Source of the DNA: Anaerolineaceae bacterium
GTDB lineage: Bacteria; Chloroflexota; Anaerolineae; Anaerolineales; Anaerolineaceae
NCBI GenBank assembly: GCA_003563055.1
Contig: PWSY01000060.1
Span: 1 to 47,410 of the forward strand
Length of the DNA stretch: 47,410 nucleotides
Direction: 5' to 3'
The notes below the pieces were generated by a model. That model searched no databases, was not told where the DNA came from, and saw nothing but the letters and a program-made list of their open reading frames with translations. The position numbers and the translations under genes are program-made. Below, in pieces: positions 34,199 to 42,739 of the stretch. Positions within the stretch are counted from its first letter, which is position 1; every line of letters begins with the position of its first letter.

Positions 34199-35940
34199 TG
34201 ATGTCAAAATTGATTTGTCCCAAATGCAGTGCTGAGAATTCTGATCAATCCACACACTGTTTTGAGTGTGAAGCCTCCCTGGCAGCGGTGGCGCCTTCGG
34301 ATATCAACAATTTTAATCCTTCAGAGGTCGAAGAGTTTGACCTGATGCAAGAATCGGAAAATGATCTTCCCGGGCTTTTGTCGGCGTTAAAGCAAAATGG
34401 GGATATTGATGCGATTGATGATGAGGCAGACGGGGCAGTCGAACAATCACCTGCAATCTCACAGGAAAATTCTTTGCCCGAGCAGCCAGGACAAGAAGAG
34501 CAAGTGCCAGATTGGCTGAACCGTATCCGTCAGAGGGCGAGTGAAGAAGAAGATTCAGTTGGCGAAATTACTCAGAAGATTTCTGCCGCACAGAAAAGCC
34601 TGGAGGACGATAAAAAGGCTCATCAGCATCAAAACTTTAAGTCCTGGCTCCAAAATGTTCGGGGGCTGCCACCAGGCCAAGCGGGGAATCCACCCCCTCA
34701 GCAGGAGGATCTCGGTGATAAAGATGCTCAAAGCCCGGAGCATGACCCGGATTGGTTGTTGAGAATCCGAAAGGTAAAGGGGACAGACCCGGAAGATGAG
34801 GCGACAGAACCTGTATCGATTTCAGATCAGGGGGGCGACAGCCTGCTGCAATGGCTGGTGGCTTTAGAGGAGGGTGATGAGGACTCACAAGATCAATTGG
34901 AAGATACGTCAGCGTTAGAGCTTGAGGATGACCAGAAAACTCGCCAGACTCGCATTGTGGATCGCGACCAGGGAAGTGAAGTCACCCGGCAAGTTCGCAC
35001 AACCCAACAGACATCATCAAGAGTGAAGCCCCCTGAATTGCATGTCAGTCGGGAAGAGCAAAACCAGGCCGATCAGCTTTCTGCAGTTATTGGTGATGAA
35101 CGGGCCCCCAGGCCTCCTCGTGAACCTGAGGGGAAATCTTCAGCCTGGGTGATCAGGTTGGTTGTCGCAGTGTTATTGATCACTGGTTTGAGCCTTTCCT
35201 TATTCCTGGGGAGCGGCGGAGGTGTGCCGCAGGGGGCTCTGCAACCGCATAATGTGGCGGCTCTGTCATGGGCTGAGGAGTTGGAAGCCCGATCTTCGCT
35301 GTTGCTGGTGTTTGATTATCAATCGGGTTTTGCAGAAGAAATATCACTGGTTGCCAGGCCCATCCTTCAAGCCGTTATTCAGTCAGAAAGTGAGCTGTCG
35401 ATACTATCATCTACAGCATCTGGCGTGGTGCTTTCACGCCAGCTATTGGGTGACATGGCAGGCGCTGATGGTTTGGATATCATTGATCTCGGGTATTTTC
35501 CGGTGAGTGTTTATGGTGCATTCAGTATGGCAAATCGCGCCATCCCCCAGTGGCGTTTTAAAAACTTACCTGAGTTGCCCAATCTTGTTTCCGGGGAGGG
35601 CTTTGATGGTGCTCTGATCCTTTCAGATCGCCACGATCGTGCCAGGGTGTGGGTCGAGCAGCTCAATGCCCTATCGCCGCAAATGCCGATTAAATTGCTC
35701 GTCACCAGCCAGGCAGGGCCCATGCTTATGCCCTATTGGGAAGCGGGACAGGTGACAGGGATGATCGCGGGCATCACAGAAGCAGCAGGTATCGAAGCGT
35801 TGCAAGAAGACAGCTCGGTCATTGGCAACCGCTGGCAGGCGTATCGTACCGGTAGTATTATGCTGATTGTTGTGATGCTAATTGGTGCCGTCTTCCTTGT
35901 CGATCAAAACCCTGAGGATCAAGAAATGGAGTCGGCATGA
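34198..35940 (+). CDS. Zinc-ribbon membrane protein with repeated Trp motifs and an external domain
   Basis: The product begins with a double CxxC zinc ribbon (LICPKCSAEN...HCFECEASL, residues 6-29). An acidic, probably disordered stretch of about 290 residues follows, carrying four spaced motifs: DWLNRIR, SWLQNVR, DWLLRIR and QWLVALE (Trp at about 107, 151, 187 and 220). A membrane helix lies near 318-338, then a domain of about 200 residues, then a second helix (about 556-573) and a short acidic tail. The ribbon end is probably cytoplasmic. Start is ATG 34198 or 34201; GTG 34195 is possible. Each neighbour overlaps. The Trp motifs look like docking sites for a partner. Confidence 0.7.
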   Translation: MMSKLICPKCSAENSDQSTHCFECEASLAAVAPSDINNFNPSEVEEFDLMQESENDLPGLLSALKQNGDIDAIDDEADGAVEQSPAISQENSLPEQPGQEEQVPDWLNRIRQRASEEEDSVGEITQKISAAQKSLEDDKKAHQHQNFKSWLQNVRGLPPGQAGNPPPQQEDLGDKDAQSPEHDPDWLLRIRKVKGTDPEDEATEPVSISDQGGDSLLQWLVALEEGDEDSQDQLEDTSALELEDDQKTRQTRIVDRDQGSEVTRQVRTTQQTSSRVKPPELHVSREEQNQADQLSAVIGDERAPRPPREPEGKSSAWVIRLVVAVLLITGLSLSLFLGSGGGVPQGALQPHNVAALSWAEELEARSSLLLVFDYQSGFAEEISLVARPILQAVIQSESELSILSSTASGVVLSRQLLGDMAGADGLDIIDLGYFPVSVYGAFSMANRAIPQWRFKNLPELPNLVSGEGFDGALILSDRHDRARVWVEQLNALSPQMPIKLLVTSQAGPMLMPYWEAGQVTGMIAGITEAAGIEALQEDSSVIGNRWQAYRTGSIMLIVVMLIGAVFLVDQNPEDQEMESA

Positions 35941-36635
35941 TCCTGAATGATGTTGTCTGGGGAGTGGTTGGCCTTTTGCTGACCATCATGATTTTAAGTT
36001 ATCTGATTGGCGATAATGTCTTCTTCCGACTGGCAGCGCATCTTTTTGTTGGTTTGACGGCTGGTTATATGGCCGTGTTGATTATCCGACAAATTCTTGT
36101 GCCGTATTTAATCCAACCACTGATTAACGGGGGTTGGGTTGAACGACTGTGGATGATCGGCCCGCTGGCACTGGTTATTTTGCTCTTGCTCAGCCAGTTG
36201 CCACGATTTACCAGCCTTGGCCGCATTCCTCTAGCGTATTTGGCGGGGTTAACCGCAGCTGTTGTAATTGGCGGCGCTGTTTTTGGCACCTTGATCCCAC
36301 AATCACGAGCAATAGTCGAGGCATTTGACCCGGCAGTGTGGCAAGCTGACCCTGGTCAGAAATGGTTTCGTGTTCTGGATGCTGTAGTGATGTTGATCGG
36401 AACGGTTGGTGTCTTGAGTTATTTCCATTTCGGGAGAAAATTAATCCCAAGGGGAGGCCAGGATGCCATCAAAAAGCCCTATCCATTCGAGGTGCTGGCT
36501 GGTATTGGCCAGGTTTTCATTGGGATCGCTCTTGGGGCAGTTTTTGCGGGTGTATTCTCCACCGCGCTGCTGGCTTTGATAGACCGGATTCTCTTCATCA
36601 ACCAGATCATTTTACGTCTGATGGGGGCTGGATGA
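35937..36635 (+). CDS. Polytopic membrane protein, unrecognised
   Basis: The 232-residue protein has about six membrane helices, with two short charged loops (for example after FHFGRKLIPRGGQDAIKKP near residue 180). It is a second, different multi-span component in the operon. I know no family name. ATGA overlaps join it to the zinc-ribbon gene before and the MutL-like gene after. Confidence 0.7.
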   Translation: MILNDVVWGVVGLLLTIMILSYLIGDNVFFRLAAHLFVGLTAGYMAVLIIRQILVPYLIQPLINGGWVERLWMIGPLALVILLLLSQLPRFTSLGRIPLAYLAGLTAAVVIGGAVFGTLIPQSRAIVEAFDPAVWQADPGQKWFRVLDAVVMLIGTVGVLSYFHFGRKLIPRGGQDAIKKPYPFEVLAGIGQVFIGIALGAVFAGVFSTALLALIDRILFINQIILRLMGAG

Positions 36636-38392
36636 CGGCTAAACCTCACCCTTTGTCCGCTTGTTTGGGCCTTGATATTGGCAGGGTGCATACCCGTGCG
36701 TCTTATTTTGGCATCTCTGAAGGAAAGTACCGTTTAATGGGGTCTGAAATGGCGGTGACCAGCCTGGGTCATGGTTTGCATTTGGGTTCTGGTCTGGGTG
36801 CTGCCATGAAGGGTTTGGAAAAGGTTTCCAATAGCAAAATCCTGACATCGGCCGGTGAGTTGATCAAGCCTGTTGACAATGCCGGCCATGGGGTTGACCA
36901 GGTGGCGCTGATGGTTTCTGGTGGCCCCAGGGTCAGTTGTGCCCTTTTGGGTCTTACAGCAAAAGGCTCTTTAAGTGCCGGGCAGGCAGTGCTGGATGGA
37001 TTGCCTGTCAAAGACGTCCAATCATTGGGTATAGATGCTTTGTTGGATGAAAACAGTGTCATTGAAGTTTTATTAGAAAATCAACCTCAAATCATTCTGA
37101 TCACAGGGGGTGAAGATGCTGGGGCACAAAAACCTTTACAGAAGTGGGTGGAGGTCGTCCGATTGGTTTCCAGCTTGCTGCCAGCTCCTGTGAAGCCCCA
37201 GGTTGTCTTTTGCGGCAATCCCTGCCTTGAGACCGATGTGCGGCGGCGTTTGGAGCCTGTCGCGTCTTTGAAAATGGCGCCTAATTTGAGACCTGTGTCT
37301 GGAGAATGTGATTTTGTTCCAGCCCAGACACTGCTCGATGAAACCATTATGCAAATTTGGAAAGTAAAGATGCCAGGTTTGGTGGATTTGGCTCACCTGG
37401 CGAAAGGCCTGGAGGGGACAAAATGGTTTGCGCTCGACAGGATGGTGCGTTTTTTAAGCTGGCAGAAGAGTCTTAACCGCAAAGATGCAAAAAATCAGGG
37501 TGTTCTGGCGGTGGATTTAGGTGGTGGGAGCACGACAGTTGTAGCTGGTTTGGATGGCAAAGTGGGACGCATGGTTCAACCCTGTTGGGGTGACATGATG
37601 GACGTTTCAGGTGAGTTGGCGGCTCGGGCTGTACACCAATGGGTTATGTCATCAACACCCGTGCAAGCAGTTCACCAGCACCTCTGTCATCATGCCATGA
37701 TCCCCGGGCTGGTTCCTGAAAATATCCACACCCTGACCATTTCACAGGCCCTGGCCTGTCTCCGTTTACAGGCTGCCACTGCCAGGTTATCGGCTAATTA
37801 TCCCTGGGTAGAGGGTTTTGGTGAAAAAGGAATGGTTGGTCGTTATGATCCCATCATCGCCAGCGGGTCGGTTTTGACCCGGGTCTCAACCCCTGGGCAG
37901 GCTTTGTTCCTGCTTCTGAATGGTCTTCAACCATGGGGGGTCACCAATATGTTGCTCGATAGGAACCACATTCTGGCCCTGTTAGGATTAATTGGTGAAA
38001 AGGACCCTCTACTGGCTGTTCAGGTGCTTGAATCCGGTGTGTTTGAAAATCTGGCCCCCGTAATATCCCCGGTCAGCGACGCACTGCAAGGCGAGACAAT
38101 CCTGACAGTGAGGGTTACAACAGCTTCCGGGGAGGATTATGTTCTTGATATTGTGCAGGGAACCCTCAGGCGATTGCTGATTCCAGTTGGGACTTCTGTT
38201 GAACTGAGGTTTATGCCCAAGCTGCACACCAATATTGGCTTGGGCGACAGGGACGGGGGTGGCAGGATTAATGTTATCGCCGGCATTTTAGGCGTTGTGA
38301 TTGATGCACGAGGCCGTCCTTTGAAGCTCGCCGATCAGGATGGGGTTCGGGTTGAGCAGCTGCGGAAATGGTTATGGTCTTTAGGAGGTTGA
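36632..38392 (+). CDS. MutL/GlmL (glutamate mutase L)-type ASKHA protein
   Basis: The 586-residue protein has two actin-like ATPase (ASKHA) signatures: CLGLDIGRVHTRASYFGI at residues 11-28 and GVLAVDLGGGSTTVVAGLDGK near 290-310. This doubled arrangement and the middle segment QPQIILITGGEDAG match the MutL family, named after a gene beside glutamate mutase and thought to be a reactivase. No mutase or B12 enzyme is in this operon, so the target is unknown; here the membrane-protein neighbours are more telling. Start at ATG 36632 overlaps the previous stop; the open frame extends to 36362 only inside that gene. Confidence 0.82.
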   Translation: MTAKPHPLSACLGLDIGRVHTRASYFGISEGKYRLMGSEMAVTSLGHGLHLGSGLGAAMKGLEKVSNSKILTSAGELIKPVDNAGHGVDQVALMVSGGPRVSCALLGLTAKGSLSAGQAVLDGLPVKDVQSLGIDALLDENSVIEVLLENQPQIILITGGEDAGAQKPLQKWVEVVRLVSSLLPAPVKPQVVFCGNPCLETDVRRRLEPVASLKMAPNLRPVSGECDFVPAQTLLDETIMQIWKVKMPGLVDLAHLAKGLEGTKWFALDRMVRFLSWQKSLNRKDAKNQGVLAVDLGGGSTTVVAGLDGKVGRMVQPCWGDMMDVSGELAARAVHQWVMSSTPVQAVHQHLCHHAMIPGLVPENIHTLTISQALACLRLQAATARLSANYPWVEGFGEKGMVGRYDPIIASGSVLTRVSTPGQALFLLLNGLQPWGVTNMLLDRNHILALLGLIGEKDPLLAVQVLESGVFENLAPVISPVSDALQGETILTVRVTTASGEDYVLDIVQGTLRRLLIPVGTSVELRFMPKLHTNIGLGDRDGGGRINVIAGILGVVIDARGRPLKLADQDGVRVEQLRKWLWSLGG

Positions 38393-38417
38393 GATCAGAT
38401 GATTCGAGAACACGATT

Positions 38418-39479
38418 ATGATAGCTGATGTTATTCGATGCGCTTCGGTTATGACGATCCGTCGTGTTCGGCAGCTGCCATTTCCCGGGGAGGTGCTGGT
38501 TCATGAGGGTGAGCATGTGGGCCCTGATGACATTATCGCCAGGGCTGACCTTCCCGGAGAGGTGTTGAGTCTCGATTTTGCCCGGGGTTTGGGTGTCCAG
38601 GCCGAGGAAGCGCACCGATATTTGGTGCGAGATGTTGGCGAGGAAGTGGTTCAGGATGATGTCATTGCTGAATCTGAGGAGAAAACCCCACGGTTGTTCA
38701 GGACGCCGGTTTCAGGAAGGATAGTGGCAAGTTACCAGGGTAGGGTGACCCTCGAGACCGGGACCAAAGAATTGCGCATCCGGGCAGGGATGATTGGAAC
38801 AATCGATGCAGTGATCCCTGAATATGGTGCCGTGGTGAGTGTGCGGGGAAGCCTTGTGCAGGGCTTGTGGGGGAACGACAAAATTGGCCAGGGTCAATTA
38901 CATGTTTGGAATAAAGCATTAATGAAACCCCTGCAGCCCTCGAAAATGACCCCGCTTGCGCCAGGCGCATTGCTTGCTGCAGGGCAATGTTTGCATGTGG
39001 ATGTTCTGGTACGTGCAGCGGAAAAAGAGCTGGCAGGCCTGATATTGGGCAGTTTGGCCCCAGAACTGATCCCAGCTGTGAAGGCCCTGGCTATGCCTGT
39101 GATCGTCTTGCAGGGATTTGGCCCAATGTCCCTCGACCAAGACCTGTTTTCCTCATTAAAAATTCGGGAAGGGGTGATCGCCTGTGTGAATGCAACTGCG
39201 GTTGATGCATACGCGGGAGAGCGCCCGGAGGTCATCATCCCCAATATTGAGCAGGAAAAAGACACCGCACATGAGCTCGGTTTTCGGGTGACATTACAAA
39301 TTGGCCAGCAGGTACGGGTGATGTCAGGAAGTGCTGTGGGTCAAACAGGGGTACTGGTAGCTTTGTCTACAAAGCGAATTCGGTTTGAGAGTGGATTGGA
39401 ATCATTTTCTGCCGTCATCCGGCTTGTGAATGGGGACACCATCCAGGTGCCATGTCAGAACCTGGTCATTATCCAATAA
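38418..39479 (+). CDS. Barrel-sandwich/KOW-like protein, last gene of the MutL operon
   Basis: The 353-residue product has no membrane segment. Residues about 20-110 read like a lipoyl-type barrel-sandwich hybrid fold (FPGEVLVHEGEHVGPDDIIARADLPGEVL and TPVSGRIVASYQGRVTLETG). The last 60 residues have a KOW/SH3-like pattern (IGQQVRVMSGSAVGQTGVLVAL). The middle (about 190-290) is an alpha/beta domain. No Lys is in a biotin/lipoyl MKM-type site. It starts 25 bases after the MutL stop and closes the operon. Function unknown; the start could be a later Met (MTIRRV). Confidence 0.6.
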   Translation: MIADVIRCASVMTIRRVRQLPFPGEVLVHEGEHVGPDDIIARADLPGEVLSLDFARGLGVQAEEAHRYLVRDVGEEVVQDDVIAESEEKTPRLFRTPVSGRIVASYQGRVTLETGTKELRIRAGMIGTIDAVIPEYGAVVSVRGSLVQGLWGNDKIGQGQLHVWNKALMKPLQPSKMTPLAPGALLAAGQCLHVDVLVRAAEKELAGLILGSLAPELIPAVKALAMPVIVLQGFGPMSLDQDLFSSLKIREGVIACVNATAVDAYAGERPEVIIPNIEQEKDTAHELGFRVTLQIGQQVRVMSGSAVGQTGVLVALSTKRIRFESGLESFSAVIRLVNGDTIQVPCQNLVIIQ

Positions 39480-39587
39480 AACAGGGCGAATCAGGCCATA
39501 GGCTTGTTAAAATAATCCGTCGTTAGGCTGTGAATGGCTGTGCCAGGTGGGGGGTTGTAAAAAGGTGATCATCCTTGGGTTTTTAGC

Positions 39588-40814
39588 TTAGTCTCCTGGT
39601 GAGGGGGTCTGGGTATTGACCAGAGAGCCGAGCAGCCAACCGATTTGCCCAGTTGAGGAGCGAACCTGGAACCATCGCGACCCATCCTCAGTGGTTGTTT
39701 CATCCAAAATCTCGATGGAATCGCCGTCGTTTGCATACCCAATAACCGGGGCGCTATAGTCCGGTGTTTCGCGGATCACCGCGCCGATGACTGTGTCGAT
39801 GATGGCCAGGTAGCTGGTGGGCTCGAGGGTTATTGTTATGGTTGGGGTTGGGGTGGATGTGGGCACCTGGCTGGGTGTTTGGGTAAGCGTCGGGGTGGGT
39901 GTTGGCATGATTGGTGTGTCCGTCGGCAGCACTTGCGGAGTAGCTGTGTATGCGGGCGTAAGTGTGGGTGTTGGGGAAAACAGAATTTTTGAGTCGGTGA
40001 TTGAAGGGGACCTCGATAGTTGAAGACTGGCTGCCATGAAGGCGATGGTCAATGTGAGGGTAATCAATGTCAGCAGCCAGCCAAGGCTATCTTTTGGCGA
40101 AAAACCCAAAATGAAGAAAATAAACAGGGTCAGTATTGTAGCTACACCCAGATGTGTCAGACCGGTTAACAGGGCATTGGGCCAAAAAAGAGGCTGGTTG
40201 AGGGTCAAACCGAACCCCGCAAGGGTCAATGGGATCAACATTGTATATGATAACAGGACACCACTCAGGCGAGGTAACTGGCCTTTGCGCAACAGCACCA
40301 GGACGCACAGGAGGGTGCTGACGCCAAGGATGGTCAGGTCAAGCCAGTAAAGTGCGGTGAACCGATAGATATTCAGTCTCTCCAGTGCGGGTGTTTGCCG
40401 GATCAGGCCCGTTATGGCACCTGCACCAAATGCAAGTGTGGAGAGGAATAGTAAGCTGACCAGGTTTTTGAGTCCGTGACCAAAACTGTGGGTAATTGGC
40501 AGAAGAGCCAACCCGAAGACAGGCCTGTGAAATGGGAACAGGATAATGGCCACAATCAAAATGGCGGGTTCGTCAAAATAAAAGGCGACCCCGGCTGTCA
40601 ATGCACCGAGGAATGCAAGCAGAAAAAAGTTCAGCGTTGGGGCGGTTAATTGTAAAAGAGAATCAAGTAAAATTTGCCGTTCTGCAATGGAAGCAGATCG
40701 GGGCTGCCGCCGGATATGACGCTGTCGTGCCGGGGGCAGGTCATTAATATCGTTAGGGAGAGGTTCGCTGCCCGATAAGCTCATTTGGGGTTCCCAGGGG
40801 TTATTACCGAACAT
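39588..40814 (-). CDS. Membrane protein with Pro/Thr linker and C-terminal SH3 domain
   Basis: The 408-residue protein has about seven or eight hydrophobic helices (residues about 45-270), then a low-complexity linker rich in Pro and Thr (about 275-330), then a bacterial SH3 domain (about 335-402) with IGAVIRETPDYSAPVIGYANDGDSIEIL and WFQVRSSTGQIGWLLGSLV. The SH3 domain is probably outside and may bind wall material. A TATAAT lies on the minus strand close upstream. It converges on the MutL operon, with 108 bases between stops and no strong terminator hairpin seen there. Confidence 0.78.
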   Translation of the reverse strand: MFGNNPWEPQMSLSGSEPLPNDINDLPPARQRHIRRQPRSASIAERQILLDSLLQLTAPTLNFFLLAFLGALTAGVAFYFDEPAILIVAIILFPFHRPVFGLALLPITHSFGHGLKNLVSLLFLSTLAFGAGAITGLIRQTPALERLNIYRFTALYWLDLTILGVSTLLCVLVLLRKGQLPRLSGVLLSYTMLIPLTLAGFGLTLNQPLFWPNALLTGLTHLGVATILTLFIFFILGFSPKDSLGWLLTLITLTLTIAFMAASLQLSRSPSITDSKILFSPTPTLTPAYTATPQVLPTDTPIMPTPTPTLTQTPSQVPTSTPTPTITITLEPTSYLAIIDTVIGAVIRETPDYSAPVIGYANDGDSIEILDETTTEDGSRWFQVRSSTGQIGWLLGSLVNTQTPSPGD

Positions 40815-40940
40815 AATGCATTGGTGACAGTTCTCATGTTTACATTATAATACACACACAGGTTTTATTGGTAGGCAGCTCAATCTTTCGTATAGACTAT
40901 ACTGGTGTCTTTTATCAAGGGCTAAGGTAAAATATTACCT

Positions 40941-41996
40941 ATGGTTACGATCATAAATAAACATTTCTATCATAAATGGATTTTAGGGGTTTTCCTGGCT
41001 TTGGCGGTTGTTGCCTGTACCCCTGATTCACCTGGCGATATCACACTGGCCACTGAAACAGTTCCTGTGGTTATTGAGCCCGTTGAAGTAGCACCCACAC
41101 CCACAGAGCCAGATGCTGTTGAGAGGACGAAGGTGCTTTTGGTAGACAGCGGGGATGCTGACCCAGGATTATTGTCTCAGACATGGGCAACACTTGAACA
41201 ACTGGCAACCGAATCGGGGCTGACTCTGGAAGTGAGAGAAGGGCCAATCCAGGAGGGAGACCTGGAGGATGTCCTCGTCTTGGTTGCTGTTGGCTCGGGT
41301 TTAGATGTGAGTGCCTTGGCAGCCGCTGCGCCTGAGGTGACTTTTGTGGCTGTTGATCGTCCGGGTATCTCACCGACCAGTAATGTAAGTGTCATTGAGG
41401 ATCCTTTCGTTGACGCCCATCGAAAAGCCTTTATGGCCGGTTATCTGGTGGCTTTGATGTCAAGCGATAATAAAATGGGGGCGATGATTCCCTCGGACCT
41501 CGAAAACAGAGACACGATGATCGAATCATTTATTACCGGTGCCCGGTTTTATTGTGGCATCTGTCGACCGCAGTACCCCCCTTACGGTACTTTTCCGCAG
41601 ATTGAAACACTCGCTTCGGGTAACGATACCCAGGGAGTCCAGGCTGTGATTAATAATTTTGATGTTATTGGCATTGATGTTGTTTATGTGCATGGTGAGC
41701 TTGCCACGACAGAAGTGCTGACCTATATTGCTGAGCATGACATAAAAGTGATCGGTGATTCATCCCCTGATATCATCAGGAATAATTGGGTTGGCACGCT
41801 GACTGCAGACCCCGGGCCGGCCTTGATGGCTTTATGGCCTGACCTGTTGTCAGGCTCTGGTGGTGTTCAGATGTCTGCCCTGGCCTCGTTAACGGATTTG
41901 GAAGCGGATTTATTATCTACCGCACGCTATCGTTTGTTTGCTGAAACAGCTGCTGACCTGGCATTAGGTTTGATTTCGATCAGTCCTGCACCTTAA
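40941..41996 (+). CDS. BMP/PnrA-like lipoprotein (basic membrane protein family)
   Basis: The 351-residue protein has a lipoprotein signal with lipobox VVAC (Cys at about residue 26). The rest follows the BMP family pattern: VAVDRPGISPTSNVSVIEDPFVDAHRKAFMAGYLVALMS, then a second domain with GIDVVYVHGELATTEVLTYIAEHDIKVIGDSSP. BMP proteins bind nucleosides or similar ligands for an ABC transporter. No permease or ATPase gene is adjacent, so it may be a sensor or pair with a distant transporter. TAAAAT ends seven bases before the ATG and a second -10 (TATACT) is at 40898. Confidence 0.72.
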   Translation: MVTIINKHFYHKWILGVFLALAVVACTPDSPGDITLATETVPVVIEPVEVAPTPTEPDAVERTKVLLVDSGDADPGLLSQTWATLEQLATESGLTLEVREGPIQEGDLEDVLVLVAVGSGLDVSALAAAAPEVTFVAVDRPGISPTSNVSVIEDPFVDAHRKAFMAGYLVALMSSDNKMGAMIPSDLENRDTMIESFITGARFYCGICRPQYPPYGTFPQIETLASGNDTQGVQAVINNFDVIGIDVVYVHGELATTEVLTYIAEHDIKVIGDSSPDIIRNNWVGTLTADPGPALMALWPDLLSGSGGVQMSALASLTDLEADLLSTARYRLFAETAADLALGLISISPAP

Positions 41997-41997
41997 C

Positions 41998-42660
41998 TTA
42001 TTCTGACTCCGGGGTTGTTGTCCCTGTTTCTGGCGGATTTCCCTTGAACAACTCAGCAGAGACCTGGCCGGGTTGCGAGATGCCTTCGCGGCGCAGTACT
42101 TTGAGGATGGTTAACAACAGGATTTTTACATCCAACCAAAGTGACCAATGATCAACATACCAAACATCCAGAGAAAATTTTTCTTGCCACGAAAGCGTGT
42201 TTCTTCCGTGGATCTGGGCCCAGCCCGTGATGCCTGGCAGGACTTCATGCCGACGAGCCTGTTCGGGACTGTAAAGCGGCAGATAGTCGATCAGTAATGG
42301 GCGGGGACCGACAAGGCTCATCTCTCCTGTGAGGACGTTGAGCAATTCAGGCAGCTCATCGAGGCTGGTCGCACGCAGAAACTTCCCAAATTTGGTCAGG
42401 CGTTTTGAATCTGGCAGCAGATGTCCATGCCTATCTGTCAGGGTTTGCATGGTTCGAAATTTGTAGATGGTAAAAATTGCTCCCCGGTGGCCGGGCCGTT
42501 TTTGATGGAATAAGATTGGAAGACCATGCTGCCAGGCAACCATGATACTGATAATGAGCATCACTGGTAGTAAAATAATAAAAATGGGCACCGTCAAAAC
42601 AAGATCCATAATCCTTTTGACGGCAGGAGCGCCATCAGGCCATAATTGGAAAGTCATCAT
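41998..42660 (-). CDS. Priming sugar transferase (undecaprenyl-phosphate, WcaJ/PglC type)
   Basis: The product (about 220 residues) has one membrane helix at its N-terminus (about 15-40) and the bacterial sugar transferase core: LFHQKRPGHRGAIFTIYKFRTM, RATSLDELPELLNVLTGEMSLVGPRPLL and PGITGWAQIHGRN. It transfers a sugar phosphate to a lipid carrier to start a glycan repeat, which fits the wecB operon at 27.5-32.5 kb. I prefer ATG 42660; TACAAT lies seven bases before it, and the upstream in-frame TTG (42687) would lie in the promoter. Its stop is adjacent to that of the convergent BMP gene. Confidence 0.92.
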   Translation of the reverse strand: MMTFQLWPDGAPAVKRIMDLVLTVPIFIILLPVMLIISIMVAWQHGLPILFHQKRPGHRGAIFTIYKFRTMQTLTDRHGHLLPDSKRLTKFGKFLRATSLDELPELLNVLTGEMSLVGPRPLLIDYLPLYSPEQARRHEVLPGITGWAQIHGRNTLSWQEKFSLDVWYVDHWSLWLDVKILLLTILKVLRREGISQPGQVSAELFKGNPPETGTTTPESE

Positions 42661-42739
42661 TAAGTAGATTGTACCAAAAAGTATCAAAATCTAAACAAAT
42701 TGCTGGTCAGACATAAGGGTTGATTTTGGAAAAGGAGTA

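Noticed and set aside
36362-36631. In-frame 90-codon extension of the MutL-like gene
   Set aside because: It overlaps the upstream membrane-protein gene completely; the ATG at 36632 gives an ATGA junction like the rest of the operon and begins right before the first ASKHA motif.
39820-39980. Tandem repeat array
   Set aside because: Same explanation: it encodes the Pro/Thr-rich linker before the SH3 domain.
42661-42687. TTG start for the sugar transferase at 42687
   Set aside because: It would place the -10 hexamer inside the coding region and adds residues not needed for the family; the double ATG at 42660/42657 fits better.
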